Position numbers and translations under genes: made by a program. Shown here in pieces: positions 36,478-45,499 of a stretch of 64,000 bases of DNA. The stretch lies in contig NZ_FRDK01000001.1 in assembly GCF_900143245.1 (NCBI RefSeq), positions 682,001 to 746,000 on the forward strand, read 5' to 3'. How positions within the stretch are numbered: position 1 is the first letter of the stretch; each line of letters starts with the position of its first letter. Below the pieces are notes generated by a model. That model searched no databases and was not told the DNA's origin. It was given only the letters and a program-made list of their open reading frames with translations. The DNA is from Flavobacterium fryxellicola. GTDB taxonomy: Bacteria; Bacteroidota; Bacteroidia; Flavobacteriales; Flavobacteriaceae.

Positions 36478-37125
36478 ATGCTTTGTATGAAAAAACAAGA
36501 TGACGACTTTATAACTTACAATGACACCAAATACAATTTGCAGGGTATAGAGTCGTTGGCTTGGAAAAAATTAGTCAATGGATCCGTTAAGAAAAAAAAT
36601 GGTTTTAGAACCATGTGTGTGGGAACTATCGATGAAAATAATGCCGCTGCGTTACGAATTGTGGTAAATAGGAAAGTAGACGAAGTTCAAAAAACTATTT
36701 TCTTTCACACCGACAATCGCTCCCGAAAATATAATGACTTAATCAAAGACAATCGTATTTCGCTGTTGTTTTATGACGCACGGCAACGTGTTCAAATTGT
36801 TGCGAAAGCATATGCTACCATGCATACTACTAATGAGTTGGCAAATGATAGATGGAAAGCGACAAGCCCACAAGCTCGATTGGGCTATATGGCAAATGAG
36901 CCTCCAAACACAAAGTCAGACCAACTAACTCTAGGATATGAAGGACGCTTTGCCACCACAAAACCAACGGATGATGAAAGCAATCTTTTCGAAAAAAACT
37001 TTTCTGTGGTGGCTTGTACAGTTTACGAACTTGAATTTTTATATTTAGATTTTCACGGCAACCGCAAGGCTAGTTTTTATTATAAGAACAACGTTTTAGT
37101 GGATGGGAATTGGGCAGTTCCGTAA
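36478..37125 (+). CDS. pyridoxamine 5'-phosphate oxidase-like flavoprotein
   Basis: A 215-aa FMN-binding split-barrel protein. Landmarks are FRTMCVGTIDENNAAALRIVV, FFHTDNRSRKYNDLIKDNR (typical S/TDxxSRK FMN-phosphate region), LLFYDARQRVQIVAKA and a C-terminal LDFHGNRKASFYYKNN. It resembles general-stress-type PNPOx homologues, not the PdxH enzyme of B6 synthesis, because the PdxH substrate motif at the C terminus is not seen. Start is either ATG 36478 or ATG 36487 (MKKQDDDF); the second looks more natural. It is a single gene. The substrate is unknown. Confidence 0.75.
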   Translation: MLCMKKQDDDFITYNDTKYNLQGIESLAWKKLVNGSVKKKNGFRTMCVGTIDENNAAALRIVVNRKVDEVQKTIFFHTDNRSRKYNDLIKDNRISLLFYDARQRVQIVAKAYATMHTTNELANDRWKATSPQARLGYMANEPPNTKSDQLTLGYEGRFATTKPTDDESNLFEKNFSVVACTVYELEFLYLDFHGNRKASFYYKNNVLVDGNWAVP

Positions 37126-37143
37126 AAGTAGAACTAGTACTGA

Positions 37144-37502
37144 TTATCTCCTGTTGAATTTTGCCTTATTAAAAGTGGTATCTGCAGTGGCGAAATTAAT
37201 TCCTCGGTTTTCTTCGTGCTCAAATTCTAAACTATCATTAGTACAAATTTAATTTTAGTAAGATTGTATCCAGTTTCAAATGTAGTTGTTAGTTCATACC
37301 AGCAATCGTTTTTTAAGGTTTTCATATCAGTGGCATAATCCCATGAAAAAGGCTTTTCTTTTCCTTTTAATTCGACTTCTGAAATTGCACTGATTTTAGT
37401 CTTGTTCCGTTTAAAAATAACTGTTTTTTGATGTGTTTTATGCATGCAACTCGTTAGAACTTCCATTTAAGATAAGGCGATGATGATGATTGTAGCTTTC
37501 AT
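37144..37502 (-). pseudogene. decayed small lipoprotein gene
   Basis: Remnant read on the minus strand. An ATG at 37502 gives MKATIIIIALS, then an in-frame TAA (37467-37469), then MEVLTSCMHK with a lipobox-like LTSC. The frame runs on to ETGYNLTKIKFVL, where one missing base near 37238 shifts it. In the shifted frame it continues as NDSLEFEHEENRGINF and FATADTTFNKAKFNRR to a TAA at 37144. The strand pattern and Trp/aromatic spacing suggest a secreted beta-sandwich, but I do not recognise the family. The signal-peptide reading is less sure than the 3' frameshift. Two lesions make a single sequencing error unlikely. Confidence 0.55.
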
Positions 37503-37579
37503 AATTAAGATTTTTTTCGTGTAAGTAGGTAATCAATTCCAAATCGCTCTCTACTTAACATAAGGTAGAAAAGAGAAAC

Positions 37580-37939
37580 CTATAAGAAAGCCTTGTCGTC
37601 ATTTCGGGGATAGAATGCAGATATTTTTTTTTTACTAAATCTAAAATCAGCGTTCAATAGACTTTTAGTGTAATAGTAGAGTACTGGTCCAATAAATAAA
37701 AAATATTGAAATGGAGTATAAAAAAGAACATCTCTATACGGTTGATTGTCATACCAATCAGCAAATCCAAGCATCCACAGGGCAATAAACAACGAGCATA
37801 AAAAGATGAAAAAGCGCAACCAATAATTGGATTTCTTCTCAGTTTTTAAGCTTTTAAACACTCCTAAAAAGGTATAGCGTATTCCTTGCGAAAAAGGAAT
37901 TAGGTATAAGTAAAATTTAAACCCGAATTGGAATTGCAT
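37580..37939 (-). pseudogene. truncated membrane-bound AraC-type regulator, N-terminal fragment
   Basis: 119 codons that resemble the start of multi-helix membrane AraC regulators of flavobacteria: YLYLIPFSQGIRYTFLGVF, RFFIFLCSLFIALWMLGFADW, WYDNQPYRDVLFYTPFQYF and FIGPVLYYYTKSLLN. After SKKK, at a run of ten A, the frame goes wrong; shifting by one base gives KKYLHSIPEM, close to what the family has next, but this soon stops as well. The later membrane helices and the whole DNA-binding domain are gone, so it cannot act as a regulator. It lies beside another decayed gene, in a 0.9-kb stretch with no intact gene. Confidence 0.6.
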
Positions 37940-38029
37940 ACTGTGATTTTGATAGAGATGACTATTTTTATAGATTGGGAACTGTGAATGCTTTTGGCTC
38001 TTTTACTTTTATAACCGCTTCTTATTTAG

Positions 38030-38037
38030 TATTTTTG
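38030..38037 (+). promoter_or_regulatory. candidate -7 element of dusB
   Basis: TATTTTTG fits TAnnTTTG, 17 bp before the TTG start of dusB. No TTG lies at proper spacing upstream. Confidence 0.4.
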
Positions 38038-38054
38038 CAAAAAAAAACTACGCT

Positions 38055-39047
38055 TTGATAAAAATTGGCAACATAGAACTCCCTGATTTCCCTTTACTGC
38101 TAGCACCTATGGAAGATGTGAGTGATCCTCCATACCGCAGATTGTGTAAAATGCATGGTGCCGATATGATGTACTCCGAATTTATATCCTCAGAAGGATT
38201 AATTCGCGATGCTATAAAAAGCCGAATGAAGTTAGATATTTTTGATTACGAACGTCCTGTGGGAATACAAATTTTTGGCGGTGACGAGGAAGCTATGGCA
38301 ATGTCCTCTAAAATCGTTTCAGCCGTAAATCCTGATATTATTGACATCAATTTTGGTTGTCCAGTAAAGAAAGTCGTTTGTAAAGGTGCTGGAGCTGGAG
38401 TTTTAAAAGATGTTGACTTAATGATTCGTTTAACAAAAGCCGTAATCGATAGCACGCATTTACCAGTAACCGTAAAAACCCGTTTGGGTTGGGACGATAA
38501 TTCAATCAATATTGATGAGGTTGCGGAGCGCTTACAAGATATTGGTGTGGCTGCGTTAAGCATTCACGCGCGAACAAGAGCCCAAATGTACAAAGGCCAT
38601 TCGGATTGGTCTCACATTGCCCGAGTAAAAAATAATCCTAGAATTACAATGCCAATTTTTGGTAATGGAGATATTGATTCCCCAGAAAAAGCATTAGAAT
38701 ATAAAAATAAATATGGTATTGACGGCATTATGATTGGTCGCGCTGCTATTGGTTATCCGTGGATTTTTAACGAAATCAAGCATTACTTCAAAACGGGGGA
38801 ACATTTAGCTAAGCCTACGATTATGGATAGAGTTGAAGCCGTGCGAAATCATTTGACGTGGGCAATGGAGTGGAAAGGAGAACGTCTTGGAATTGTAGAA
38901 ACAAGGCCCCATTACACTAATTATTTCAAAGGAATTCACTCTTTTAAACCCCACAAACAGCAATTAGTTACTTTAGACCGACCTGAAGAATTATTTGCTG
39001 CTTTAAATGAAATTGAAGACGTGTATGCTGGTTATGAGGTAGTATAG
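38055..39047 (+). CDS. dusB: tRNA-dihydrouridine synthase
   Basis: FMN enzyme that reduces uridine to dihydrouridine in tRNA D-loops. 330 aa, TTG start chosen because the family begins MIKIGNIELPDFPLLLAPM. Motifs: LAPMEDVSDPPYRRLCK, NFGCPVKKVVCKGAGAGVL with the catalytic Cys, VKTRLGWDD, IHARTRAQMYKGHSDW and NGDIDSPEKA. DusB-like by overall pattern. A -7 element lies just upstream. It is a single gene downstream of the decayed region. Confidence 0.92.
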   Translation: MIKIGNIELPDFPLLLAPMEDVSDPPYRRLCKMHGADMMYSEFISSEGLIRDAIKSRMKLDIFDYERPVGIQIFGGDEEAMAMSSKIVSAVNPDIIDINFGCPVKKVVCKGAGAGVLKDVDLMIRLTKAVIDSTHLPVTVKTRLGWDDNSINIDEVAERLQDIGVAALSIHARTRAQMYKGHSDWSHIARVKNNPRITMPIFGNGDIDSPEKALEYKNKYGIDGIMIGRAAIGYPWIFNEIKHYFKTGEHLAKPTIMDRVEAVRNHLTWAMEWKGERLGIVETRPHYTNYFKGIHSFKPHKQQLVTLDRPEELFAALNEIEDVYAGYEVV

Positions 39048-39110
39048 TGGAATTCGTTTTTTGTTTTGTAAAATCTGAAATCAAAAATCGTTAATCATCA
39101 ATCAAAAATC

Positions 39111-40310
39111 TTACTCCAACAATTTTTTACTCACGCGACTGCTCGCAATCAATGAAGCTATAAATCCAAGCGTGATAATAGTGCCCATAACGATGAGTAC
39201 ATTTTCGAAAGAGAAAATCACCGGATAAGCAAGAGTAGGTGTAATCATGACCAGTTGAAAATATTCTTGTAGCAAAACGATTATAATTCCTAAAACTAAT
39301 CCAATAAGTCCGCCAAAAACACTCAATAAAGTACCTTGTAGCAGGAATATTTTACGTAAATCTTTGATTTCGGTTCCCAGATTAAAAAGCGTTTTTAGGT
39401 TTCCTTTTTTGTCTAAAATCATCATAATTAACGCGCCAATCAAGTTAAAAAGAGCCACAATAATCACCAAAGTAAATATTAAATAAACCGCAATATTCTC
39501 GGTATTCAACATTTTATAAAGCGATTCGTTGAGTTGTGCCCTGTTTTTTACCGTGATTTTATTCTTGAAAATTGTTTGTAGTTGGTTGCTAATTTCCGTT
39601 TCATTAGCACTAGTTTTGGTTTTGATTTCAATTCCTGAAACCTGATTGGGTTTGTATTCCAATAATTCCTGAGCTAAACCTAGATCGGCAAAAACATATT
39701 TGGAATCCAAGTCTTCACTAATGGCATAGATTCCAACAGGAATTACATCCGTTTTGTTAAAAGCCTGTTCTGGATTTTCGATAGCGCCTTTACCTGGTTT
39801 GGGAACCAAAACTTCTAATTGACGATTAAAATCCAATAATCCCATTGAAAATTTTTGAGCAATACCATAGCCCACCACCACTTGATACGTATCTGGTTTC
39901 AACCATTGGCCGTTGAAAAGTTTGGTTTCAATAGCATTTACTTGATTAAAATTAGAATCAACACCTTTCAAATACGTAACTTCCTGTTTGCCATCAAAAG
40001 TGAATAAAACCCGCTCTTCTATAATTTTGGTATAGGATGCAAGCCCTTCAATTTTCTCGATTTTACTTTCCTGATCTGGAGAAATAAGAAAGGATTTACC
40101 TAAAATACTACTAATTTTTAAATCGGGATCAATGTCATTGGTAAACGAAAGACTAAAATCTTTCAAGCCGCTAAAGACGGATAAAACGATAAACAAAGCC
40201 ATGGCACCAACAATAATTCCCATGCTGGCAATGCGATTGATGATATTGATAGCGTTGTTTTTGCTGTTGCTAAGAATATAGCGTTTGGCTATGTAAAGGG
40301 GGAAATTCAA
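39111..40310 (-). CDS. LolC/LolE-type ABC transporter permease
   Basis: Inner-membrane permease of the FtsX/MacB/LolE superfamily. 399 aa with the standard plan: one N-terminal helix (about 27-48), a large periplasmic MacB-like domain (50-270), and three C-terminal helices (VYLIFTLVIIVALFNLIGAL, LLSVFGGLIGLVLGIIIVL and FENVLIVMGTIITLGFIASL). The start NFPLYIAKRYILSNSKNNAINII is typical of Bacteroidetes LolE-like proteins, so lipoprotein release from the inner membrane is likely. No ATPase gene is adjacent. rbfA ends 3 bp upstream, so the two are cotranscribed. Confidence 0.85.
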   Translation of the reverse strand: MNFPLYIAKRYILSNSKNNAINIINRIASMGIIVGAMALFIVLSVFSGLKDFSLSFTNDIDPDLKISSILGKSFLISPDQESKIEKIEGLASYTKIIEERVLFTFDGKQEVTYLKGVDSNFNQVNAIETKLFNGQWLKPDTYQVVVGYGIAQKFSMGLLDFNRQLEVLVPKPGKGAIENPEQAFNKTDVIPVGIYAISEDLDSKYVFADLGLAQELLEYKPNQVSGIEIKTKTSANETEISNQLQTIFKNKITVKNRAQLNESLYKMLNTENIAVYLIFTLVIIVALFNLIGALIMMILDKKGNLKTLFNLGTEIKDLRKIFLLQGTLLSVFGGLIGLVLGIIIVLLQEYFQLVMITPTLAYPVIFSFENVLIVMGTIITLGFIASLIASSRVSKKLLE

Positions 40311-40313
40311 ATT

Positions 40314-40706
40314 TTATTGGAATCTGCGTTTGTCCAGCAGCTCTCTATTTTCTATAGGATTGTCTCTATTTGCCAAGGCAGTATCGATTTTTTCAATGTA
40401 GTCTAAAGAGTCGTCAATAAAGAAAACCAAATTTGGAACTTTTCTCAATTGCAAACGCACTCTTTGTGATAAGTCATGTTTTATTGTTTTAGAATTCGAC
40501 TTTACGGCCTCCAAAATTTCTTTTGCTTTATCCTGAGGGAAAACACTTAAATGAACCGTCGCTACAGATAAATCTGAAGTAACAACAACCTTGGATACCG
40601 AAATTATCAAATTACTAACTCCGTTTTTTCTCACTTCACCTTGCAGAATATCCACCAAATCTTTTTGGATCACCCCACCTATTTTTTTCTGTCTATTTGT
40701 TTCCAT
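40314..40706 (-). CDS. rbfA: ribosome-binding factor A
   Basis: Small KH-fold protein for late 30S subunit assembly and 16S rRNA maturation. 130 aa. Typical start METNRQKKIGGVIQKDLVDIL, then VSKVVVTSDLSVATVHLSVF, LRKVPNLVFFIDDSLDY and an end rich in charged residues. It lies 3 bp upstream of the permease gene on the same strand, a pairing I recall from flavobacterial genomes. Confident. Confidence 0.92.
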   Translation of the reverse strand: METNRQKKIGGVIQKDLVDILQGEVRKNGVSNLIISVSKVVVTSDLSVATVHLSVFPQDKAKEILEAVKSNSKTIKHDLSQRVRLQLRKVPNLVFFIDDSLDYIEKIDTALANRDNPIENRELLDKRRFQ

Positions 40707-40797
40707 GCTGCAAAAATACTACTTTTAAGGTTTATCCCGAAGTTTCAGGACAAATTTTAAAAGTAACCTGTTAATAGTTGTGTTTTTAGGAGCTATT

Positions 40798-40863
40798 TCC
40801 TGCTGTTCACTATATCTTTCCTGCCGAACACCGGCAAGAAAGGATGTCGTTTCCATCAGGGCT
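40798..40863 (-). repeat. 66-nt two-box intergenic element, copy 1
   Basis: Read on the minus strand it starts AGCCCTGATGG (40863-40853) and ends GAACAGCAGGA (40808-40798). Between them is a GC-rich hairpin, about 12 bp with one imperfect pair (stem CTTTCCTGCCG region with CGGCAAGAAAG). It lies between the divergent rbfA and addA-like genes. The same two boxes with almost the same spacing recur at 52829-52895. Confidence 0.7.
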
Positions 40864-40937
40864 AGGAGATTTAGGAAATTAGAACGCTAATCCTAAATCA
40901 TAAATCTAAAATCATTAATCAGAAATCTAAAATCTAG

Positions 40938-43900
40938 ATGCAAAGACCATCCTTCTCCATATACGACGCATCGGCGGGCTCCGGAAAAACCTATGCCTTA
41001 GTCAAAGAATATTTAAAAATTATTCTTGTTGCCAAGAAAAATGACGCGTATCGTAACATTCTCGCCATTACTTTCACGAACAAAGCCGTTCACGAAATGA
41101 AAAGCCGAATCGTAGCCAGTCTTTCTGAATTTGCTAAAGAAGAACCAAGTGCAAAAGCGCAGGATTTAATGAAGGATTTGGTAGAGGGTAAAAGAAAAAT
41201 AGACAATCCTGAGGAGTGGAGCGAAGAGCCAATTGGGCTTTCTATCATTCAAATAAAAACCAAATCACAACAAATCATCAAGCATATTATTCATAATTAT
41301 GCCGCTTTTGATATTTCGACCATTGATAAATTCACCCATAAAGTAATTCGGGCATTTGCTCATGATTTAGGGTTGCCTATGACTTTTGAAGTCACTTTGG
41401 ATACTGAAAATTTGTTGGTAGAAGCCGTTGATGCCATAATCGCTCAAGCCGGGGAAGATGAAATATTGACAAAGTTATTGATTGATTTTACGATGGAAAA
41501 AACCGATGACGACAAATCTTGGGATATTTCACGGGAAATTCTTGAAACAGGTCGTTTGGTTTTAAACGAAAATAACCGAAACGAAATTACGCATTTCCAA
41601 GACAAGTCAATAGCTGATTTTGTTGCAATTAAAGCAAAATTGAACGAGGCCTGCAAAGTTTTGGAGATAGAAAGTGTAGCTTTTGCCGAGGAAGCACTTT
41701 TGCTAATAGAAAAAAACGGAATCGATAGTAAGTCTTTTTCGGCAGGACATTTCCCAAAACATTTGATCAGCATTCAAGAAGGGAAATTCAATCCAAAAAA
41801 TAAAACGTATCACGAATTTGATGCTATAAAAATCAATAAAACGGCAAAAGACCGTGCAATCATTGAAAATATAATCCCGGAATTATTACAGATTTTGGAC
41901 CGGATTTACAAGACTTTCGAAAAAATAAACTTCTACAAAGCATTCTTGAAAAACATAACGCCTTTGTCACTATTAAATACCGTTAGTAATGAATTGGCAA
42001 AAATCCAAAGCGAGCAAAATGTGCTTTCTATTTCCGAATTTAATGCAATAATTCATAGGGAAATTCAAAATCAACCCGCTCCTTTTATATACGAGCGATT
42101 GGGAGAACGGTACCGTCATTTTTTTATAGACGAATTTCAGGACACCTCCGAAATGCAATGGCAGAATTTGATTCCGTTAATTGATAATGCCACTTCCAGC
42201 GAAATTGATGGTGAAAAAGGGACTTTAATGATTGTGGGCGATCCAAAACAGTCAATTTACAGATGGCGTGGCGGCAAAGCAGAGCAATTTATCGATCTGA
42301 GTAAAAATCAAAATCCGTTTAATAATCCAGAGAAAGTCCTCGAACATTTAGATAAAAATTACCGCTCTTATTCGGAAGTAATTGAATTCAACAACGATTT
42401 TTTTCAAATGCTGTCGAATGAATTCGAGCATTTAGATTATAAAGATTTATACGCCAATCACAGTCATCAGAAGTTGAATGATAAAAAAGGAGGTTACGTA
42501 AATATTTCTTTCATTCCAAAAACAGAAAAGACAGAGGATAAGCCCGAAGGTTTCCCGGAGGAAGAGGCGTTGGATAAAACAGAATTGTATGTTTTGGCAA
42601 CATTAAATACCATTCAAAAAGTAATTCGGGAGGGCTTTGAATACAAAGACATTGTAATTTTGACCAGAAAACGAAGTCAAGGAATTGCGATTGCTACTTA
42701 TTTGACCGAACAACAAATTCCGCTGTTGTCATCAGAAACTTTGATGATACATAATGCTACTGAAGTACGCTTAATTATTCATTTATTAAAATATTTAAAG
42801 AATAACTCTGATTTAGAAGCCAAAGCTAATTTTCTTCAATATTTGGCTCAAAACAGTCAGGATCAATTAGCAATTCATGATTTTATTGCGCAAGGAATGG
42901 AGCAAAAACAAGAAGCCGATTTTGAAAAATGGCTGATGGGTTTTAATGTAAAACTGTCATTTCAAAACATCAGGAAAAAATCGCTGTATGAGGCGGTTGA
43001 AACGATTATAACTAAATTCCTAAATCCAAGTGTAAGTAATGCTTACATTCAATATTTCCTCGACATCGTTCTCGAGCGTGACATTCGGAATCAAGCTGGG
43101 ATTTCGGATTTCTTGAATTTTTGGGATAAAAATGCCGAGAAGTTCAGCATTCCGTCACCCGAAGGAAATAATGCGGTTCGGATTATGACGATACATAAAT
43201 CCAAAGGATTGGAATTTCCAGTGGTAATTTTTCCTTTTGCCGAGGAAGATTACAATAGAAAACCAAAAGATAAATTATGGCTTAATGCGGAAGAACAAGA
43301 TTTTGGTTTGCCCAAAGTATTGATTGATAATAGTAGTGCAGTTGAAGGTTTTGGGATGGAAGCTGCTGTCGTTTACAATCAAAAAAAGCAGGAAGAGTTA
43401 TTGGACAATATCAATGTTTTGTATGTAGCTTTAACTCGTGCGGAAGAGCAATTATATGTGATTTCCAATATGAATTTATCTCGAAAAGGGGAAGTTCCTA
43501 AAAATAACATGTGCGCCTTTTTTATCAATTATTTGGAAAGTAAAAACGGATTTAAGGCGGATCAGTTACAATATGAATTCGGGAAAGAGACTAAATTGTC
43601 AGCAAATAAAAAGCATGTTGATACTTCTAAAACAATTCCTTTGGTTGCGGAAATTCTGAATCCAAAAAATATAAAAATTGCGCAACGAGAGGCTTTGATG
43701 TGGGGTACACTTCAACAAGAGGCGATAGAATATGGAAATGTTATTCACGAAATTCTGTCTTTTGTAAAGACTAAAAATGACATTGATTTAGCAATTACAA
43801 AATCAATTGAAAACGGCTTAATTATTTTTAGTCAAAAAGAAACGGTTTATAAAACGATTTGGGAAATTGTTAATCACAGGGAATTAGAAATTTGTTTTGC

Positions 43901-44147
43901 TGAAGGGAATGAAGTATGGAACGAGCAAACCATTATTCAAAAGCAAGGAAAAACCATCAAACCAGATAGAATGGTTCTGACCAAAGATAATGAAGTGTTT
44001 TTATTGGACTATAAAACGGGAACGCACAATTCAAAATACCAATTGCAATTGGAAAATTACCAAAGTGCAATTGAATTAATGGGCTATAAAGTGATAAAAA
44101 AAGCACTTATTTATATCGGAAAAGGAATCGAAGTCGTAAATTTGTAG
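40938..44147 (+). CDS. AddA-like UvrD-family helicase-nuclease
   Basis: Large helicase-nuclease subunit for double-strand-break end processing (RecBCD/AddAB type). 1069 aa. Walker A is ASAGSGKT (11-18), followed by AITFTNKAVHEMK, the Walker B-like HFFIDEFQDTSEMQW, VGDPKQSIYRWRGG (motif III/IV), MTIHKSKGLEFPVVIF (motif V) and ALTRAEEQLYV (motif VI). The C terminus has a RecB/Cas4-type nuclease core: DRMVL, then FLLDYKTGTHN and QLQLENYQ. The partner (AddB-like) gene lies 2.9 kb downstream, past kbl and ompA. It starts with ATG 40938. Function by homology; name AddA-like because RecB is the alternative. Confidence 0.88.
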   Translation: MQRPSFSIYDASAGSGKTYALVKEYLKIILVAKKNDAYRNILAITFTNKAVHEMKSRIVASLSEFAKEEPSAKAQDLMKDLVEGKRKIDNPEEWSEEPIGLSIIQIKTKSQQIIKHIIHNYAAFDISTIDKFTHKVIRAFAHDLGLPMTFEVTLDTENLLVEAVDAIIAQAGEDEILTKLLIDFTMEKTDDDKSWDISREILETGRLVLNENNRNEITHFQDKSIADFVAIKAKLNEACKVLEIESVAFAEEALLLIEKNGIDSKSFSAGHFPKHLISIQEGKFNPKNKTYHEFDAIKINKTAKDRAIIENIIPELLQILDRIYKTFEKINFYKAFLKNITPLSLLNTVSNELAKIQSEQNVLSISEFNAIIHREIQNQPAPFIYERLGERYRHFFIDEFQDTSEMQWQNLIPLIDNATSSEIDGEKGTLMIVGDPKQSIYRWRGGKAEQFIDLSKNQNPFNNPEKVLEHLDKNYRSYSEVIEFNNDFFQMLSNEFEHLDYKDLYANHSHQKLNDKKGGYVNISFIPKTEKTEDKPEGFPEEEALDKTELYVLATLNTIQKVIREGFEYKDIVILTRKRSQGIAIATYLTEQQIPLLSSETLMIHNATEVRLIIHLLKYLKNNSDLEAKANFLQYLAQNSQDQLAIHDFIAQGMEQKQEADFEKWLMGFNVKLSFQNIRKKSLYEAVETIITKFLNPSVSNAYIQYFLDIVLERDIRNQAGISDFLNFWDKNAEKFSIPSPEGNNAVRIMTIHKSKGLEFPVVIFPFAEEDYNRKPKDKLWLNAEEQDFGLPKVLIDNSSAVEGFGMEAAVVYNQKKQEELLDNINVLYVALTRAEEQLYVISNMNLSRKGEVPKNNMCAFFINYLESKNGFKADQLQYEFGKETKLSANKKHVDTSKTIPLVAEILNPKNIKIAQREALMWGTLQQEAIEYGNVIHEILSFVKTKNDIDLAITKSIENGLIIFSQKETVYKTIWEIVNHRELEICFAEGNEVWNEQTIIQKQGKTIKPDRMVLTKDNEVFLLDYKTGTHNSKYQLQLENYQSAIELMGYKVIKKALIYIGKGIEVVNL

Positions 44148-44193
44148 CCATAAAAATGAATAATTCGCAATAGCAAAATTTAAAACATAAAAA

Positions 44194-45387
44194 ATGTACG
44201 GAAAAATAAAAGAACATCTTCAAGCAGAAATACAAACTATTGAAGATAACGGAATTTTCAAAAAGGAACGAATTATTACCTCGCCTCAAGGATCAGAAAT
44301 AACTATTTCTACTGGAGAAACTGTTTTAAATTTTTGTTCGAACAATTACTTAGGATTGTCATCGCATCCAGAAGTGATTCAGGCCGCAAAAGACGCTTTG
44401 GATACGCATGGTTTCGGTATGTCGTCGGTTCGTTTTATTTGTGGTACACAAGATATACACAAAACATTAGAAAAGAAGATTTCGGAATTTTACGGAACAG
44501 AAGATACAATCCTATATGCTGCTGCTTTTGACGCGAATGGTGGGGTATTTGAACCATTATTGGGAGAGCAAGATTGCATTATTTCGGATAGTTTGAATCA
44601 TGCTTCCATAATTGACGGTGTTCGTTTGTGTAAAGCTGCCCGTTATCGCTACGCTAACAGCGACATGCAAGATTTAGAACAACAGTTAATCAAAGCCACA
44701 GCCGCGGGGACGCGTTTTAAATTAATCGTAACTGATGGTGTGTTTTCTATGGATGGACTAGTTGCGCCATTGGACAAAATTTGTGATTTAGCAGACAAAT
44801 ACGATGCGTTAGTAATGGTTGATGAATGTCATGCCGCAGGATTTATAGGTGCAACAGGAAAGGGAACTCCAGAAGCAAAAGGCGTAATGGGGCGTGTAGA
44901 TATCATAACCGGAACATTAGGTAAAGCATTAGGCGGTGCTATGGGAGGTTACACAACAGCAAAAAAAGAAATTATCGAAATTTTACGTCAACGTTCTAGA
45001 CCTTATTTGTTTTCTAATTCGTTAGCACCTGCAATTGTTGGTGCCTCCATCAAAGTATTTGAATTATTAGAAAAGGACACCACGTTACGCGATCAACTAG
45101 AATGGAATACCAATTATTTTAAAGAAGGAATGAAAAATGCAGGATTTGACATCGTTGATGGGGACTCTGCTATAGTTCCGGTGATGCTTTATGATGCAAA
45201 GTTATCACAAACTATGGCTGATGAGCTGTTAAAAAAAGGGATATATGTGATTGGCTTCTTTTTTCCGGTAGTGCCTAAAGACAAGGCGAGAATTAGAGTG
45301 CAACTGTCTGCAGCGCATACGAAAGCTCAGTTAGATAAGGCAATAAAGGCATTTATTGAGGTCGGAAAAGCCCTGAATGTTATATAA
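44194..45387 (+). CDS. kbl: glycine C-acetyltransferase (2-amino-3-ketobutyrate CoA ligase)
   Basis: PLP enzyme that cleaves 2-amino-3-ketobutyrate with CoA to glycine and acetyl-CoA, in threonine breakdown. 397 aa. The PLP Lys is Lys244 in [14 protein letters not shown], the same number as in E. coli Kbl; [10 protein letters not shown] and [12 protein letters not shown] are also typical. Other alpha-oxoamine synthases (BioF, serine palmitoyltransferase) share the fold, but length and sequence fit Kbl best. No threonine dehydrogenase gene is adjacent. It lies 46 bp after the addA-like gene; TAAATTTG (44137-44144) inside the end of that gene is a weak -7 candidate. Confidence 0.93.
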   Translation: MYGKIKEHLQAEIQTIEDNGIFKKERIITSPQGSEITISTGETVLNFCSNNYLGLSSHPEVIQAAKDALDTHGFGMSSVRFICGTQDIHKTLEKKISEFYGTEDTILYAAAFDANGGVFEPLLGEQDCIISDSLNHASIIDGVRLCKAARYRYANSDMQDLEQQLIKATAAGTRFKLIVTDGVFSMDGLVAPLDKICDLADKYDALVMVDECHAAGFIGATGKGTPEAKGVMGRVDIITGTLGKALGGAMGGYTTAKKEIIEILRQRSRPYLFSNSLAPAIVGASIKVFELLEKDTTLRDQLEWNTNYFKEGMKNAGFDIVDGDSAIVPVMLYDAKLSQTMADELLKKGIYVIGFFFPVVPKDKARIRVQLSAAHTKAQLDKAIKAFIEVGKALNVI

Positions 45388-45432
45388 TTCCCACTTTTAT
45401 ATGCGTAAGAAGATTTTTTTTAACATTAAATT

Positions 45433-45462
45433 TTGTAGTTTAAAATTTACGTACTACTTTTG
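45433..45462 (+). promoter_or_regulatory. promoter of the ompA-like gene
   Basis: TTG (45433-45435, within TTTTG), 19 bp, TACTTTTG (45455-45462). Full consensus, 37 bp before the ATG, as expected for an abundant outer-membrane protein. Confidence 0.75.
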
Positions 45463-45499
45463 CATATAATTAACTAAATTGTAATTAAAAAAATTAAGT

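Noticed and set aside
37438-37557. 39-codon frame on the minus strand ending SYNHHHRLILNGSSNELHA
   Set aside because: It reads like protein by eye, but its His run comes from a simple ATG/ATC repeat and it overlaps the lipoprotein remnant in another frame; too short to support.
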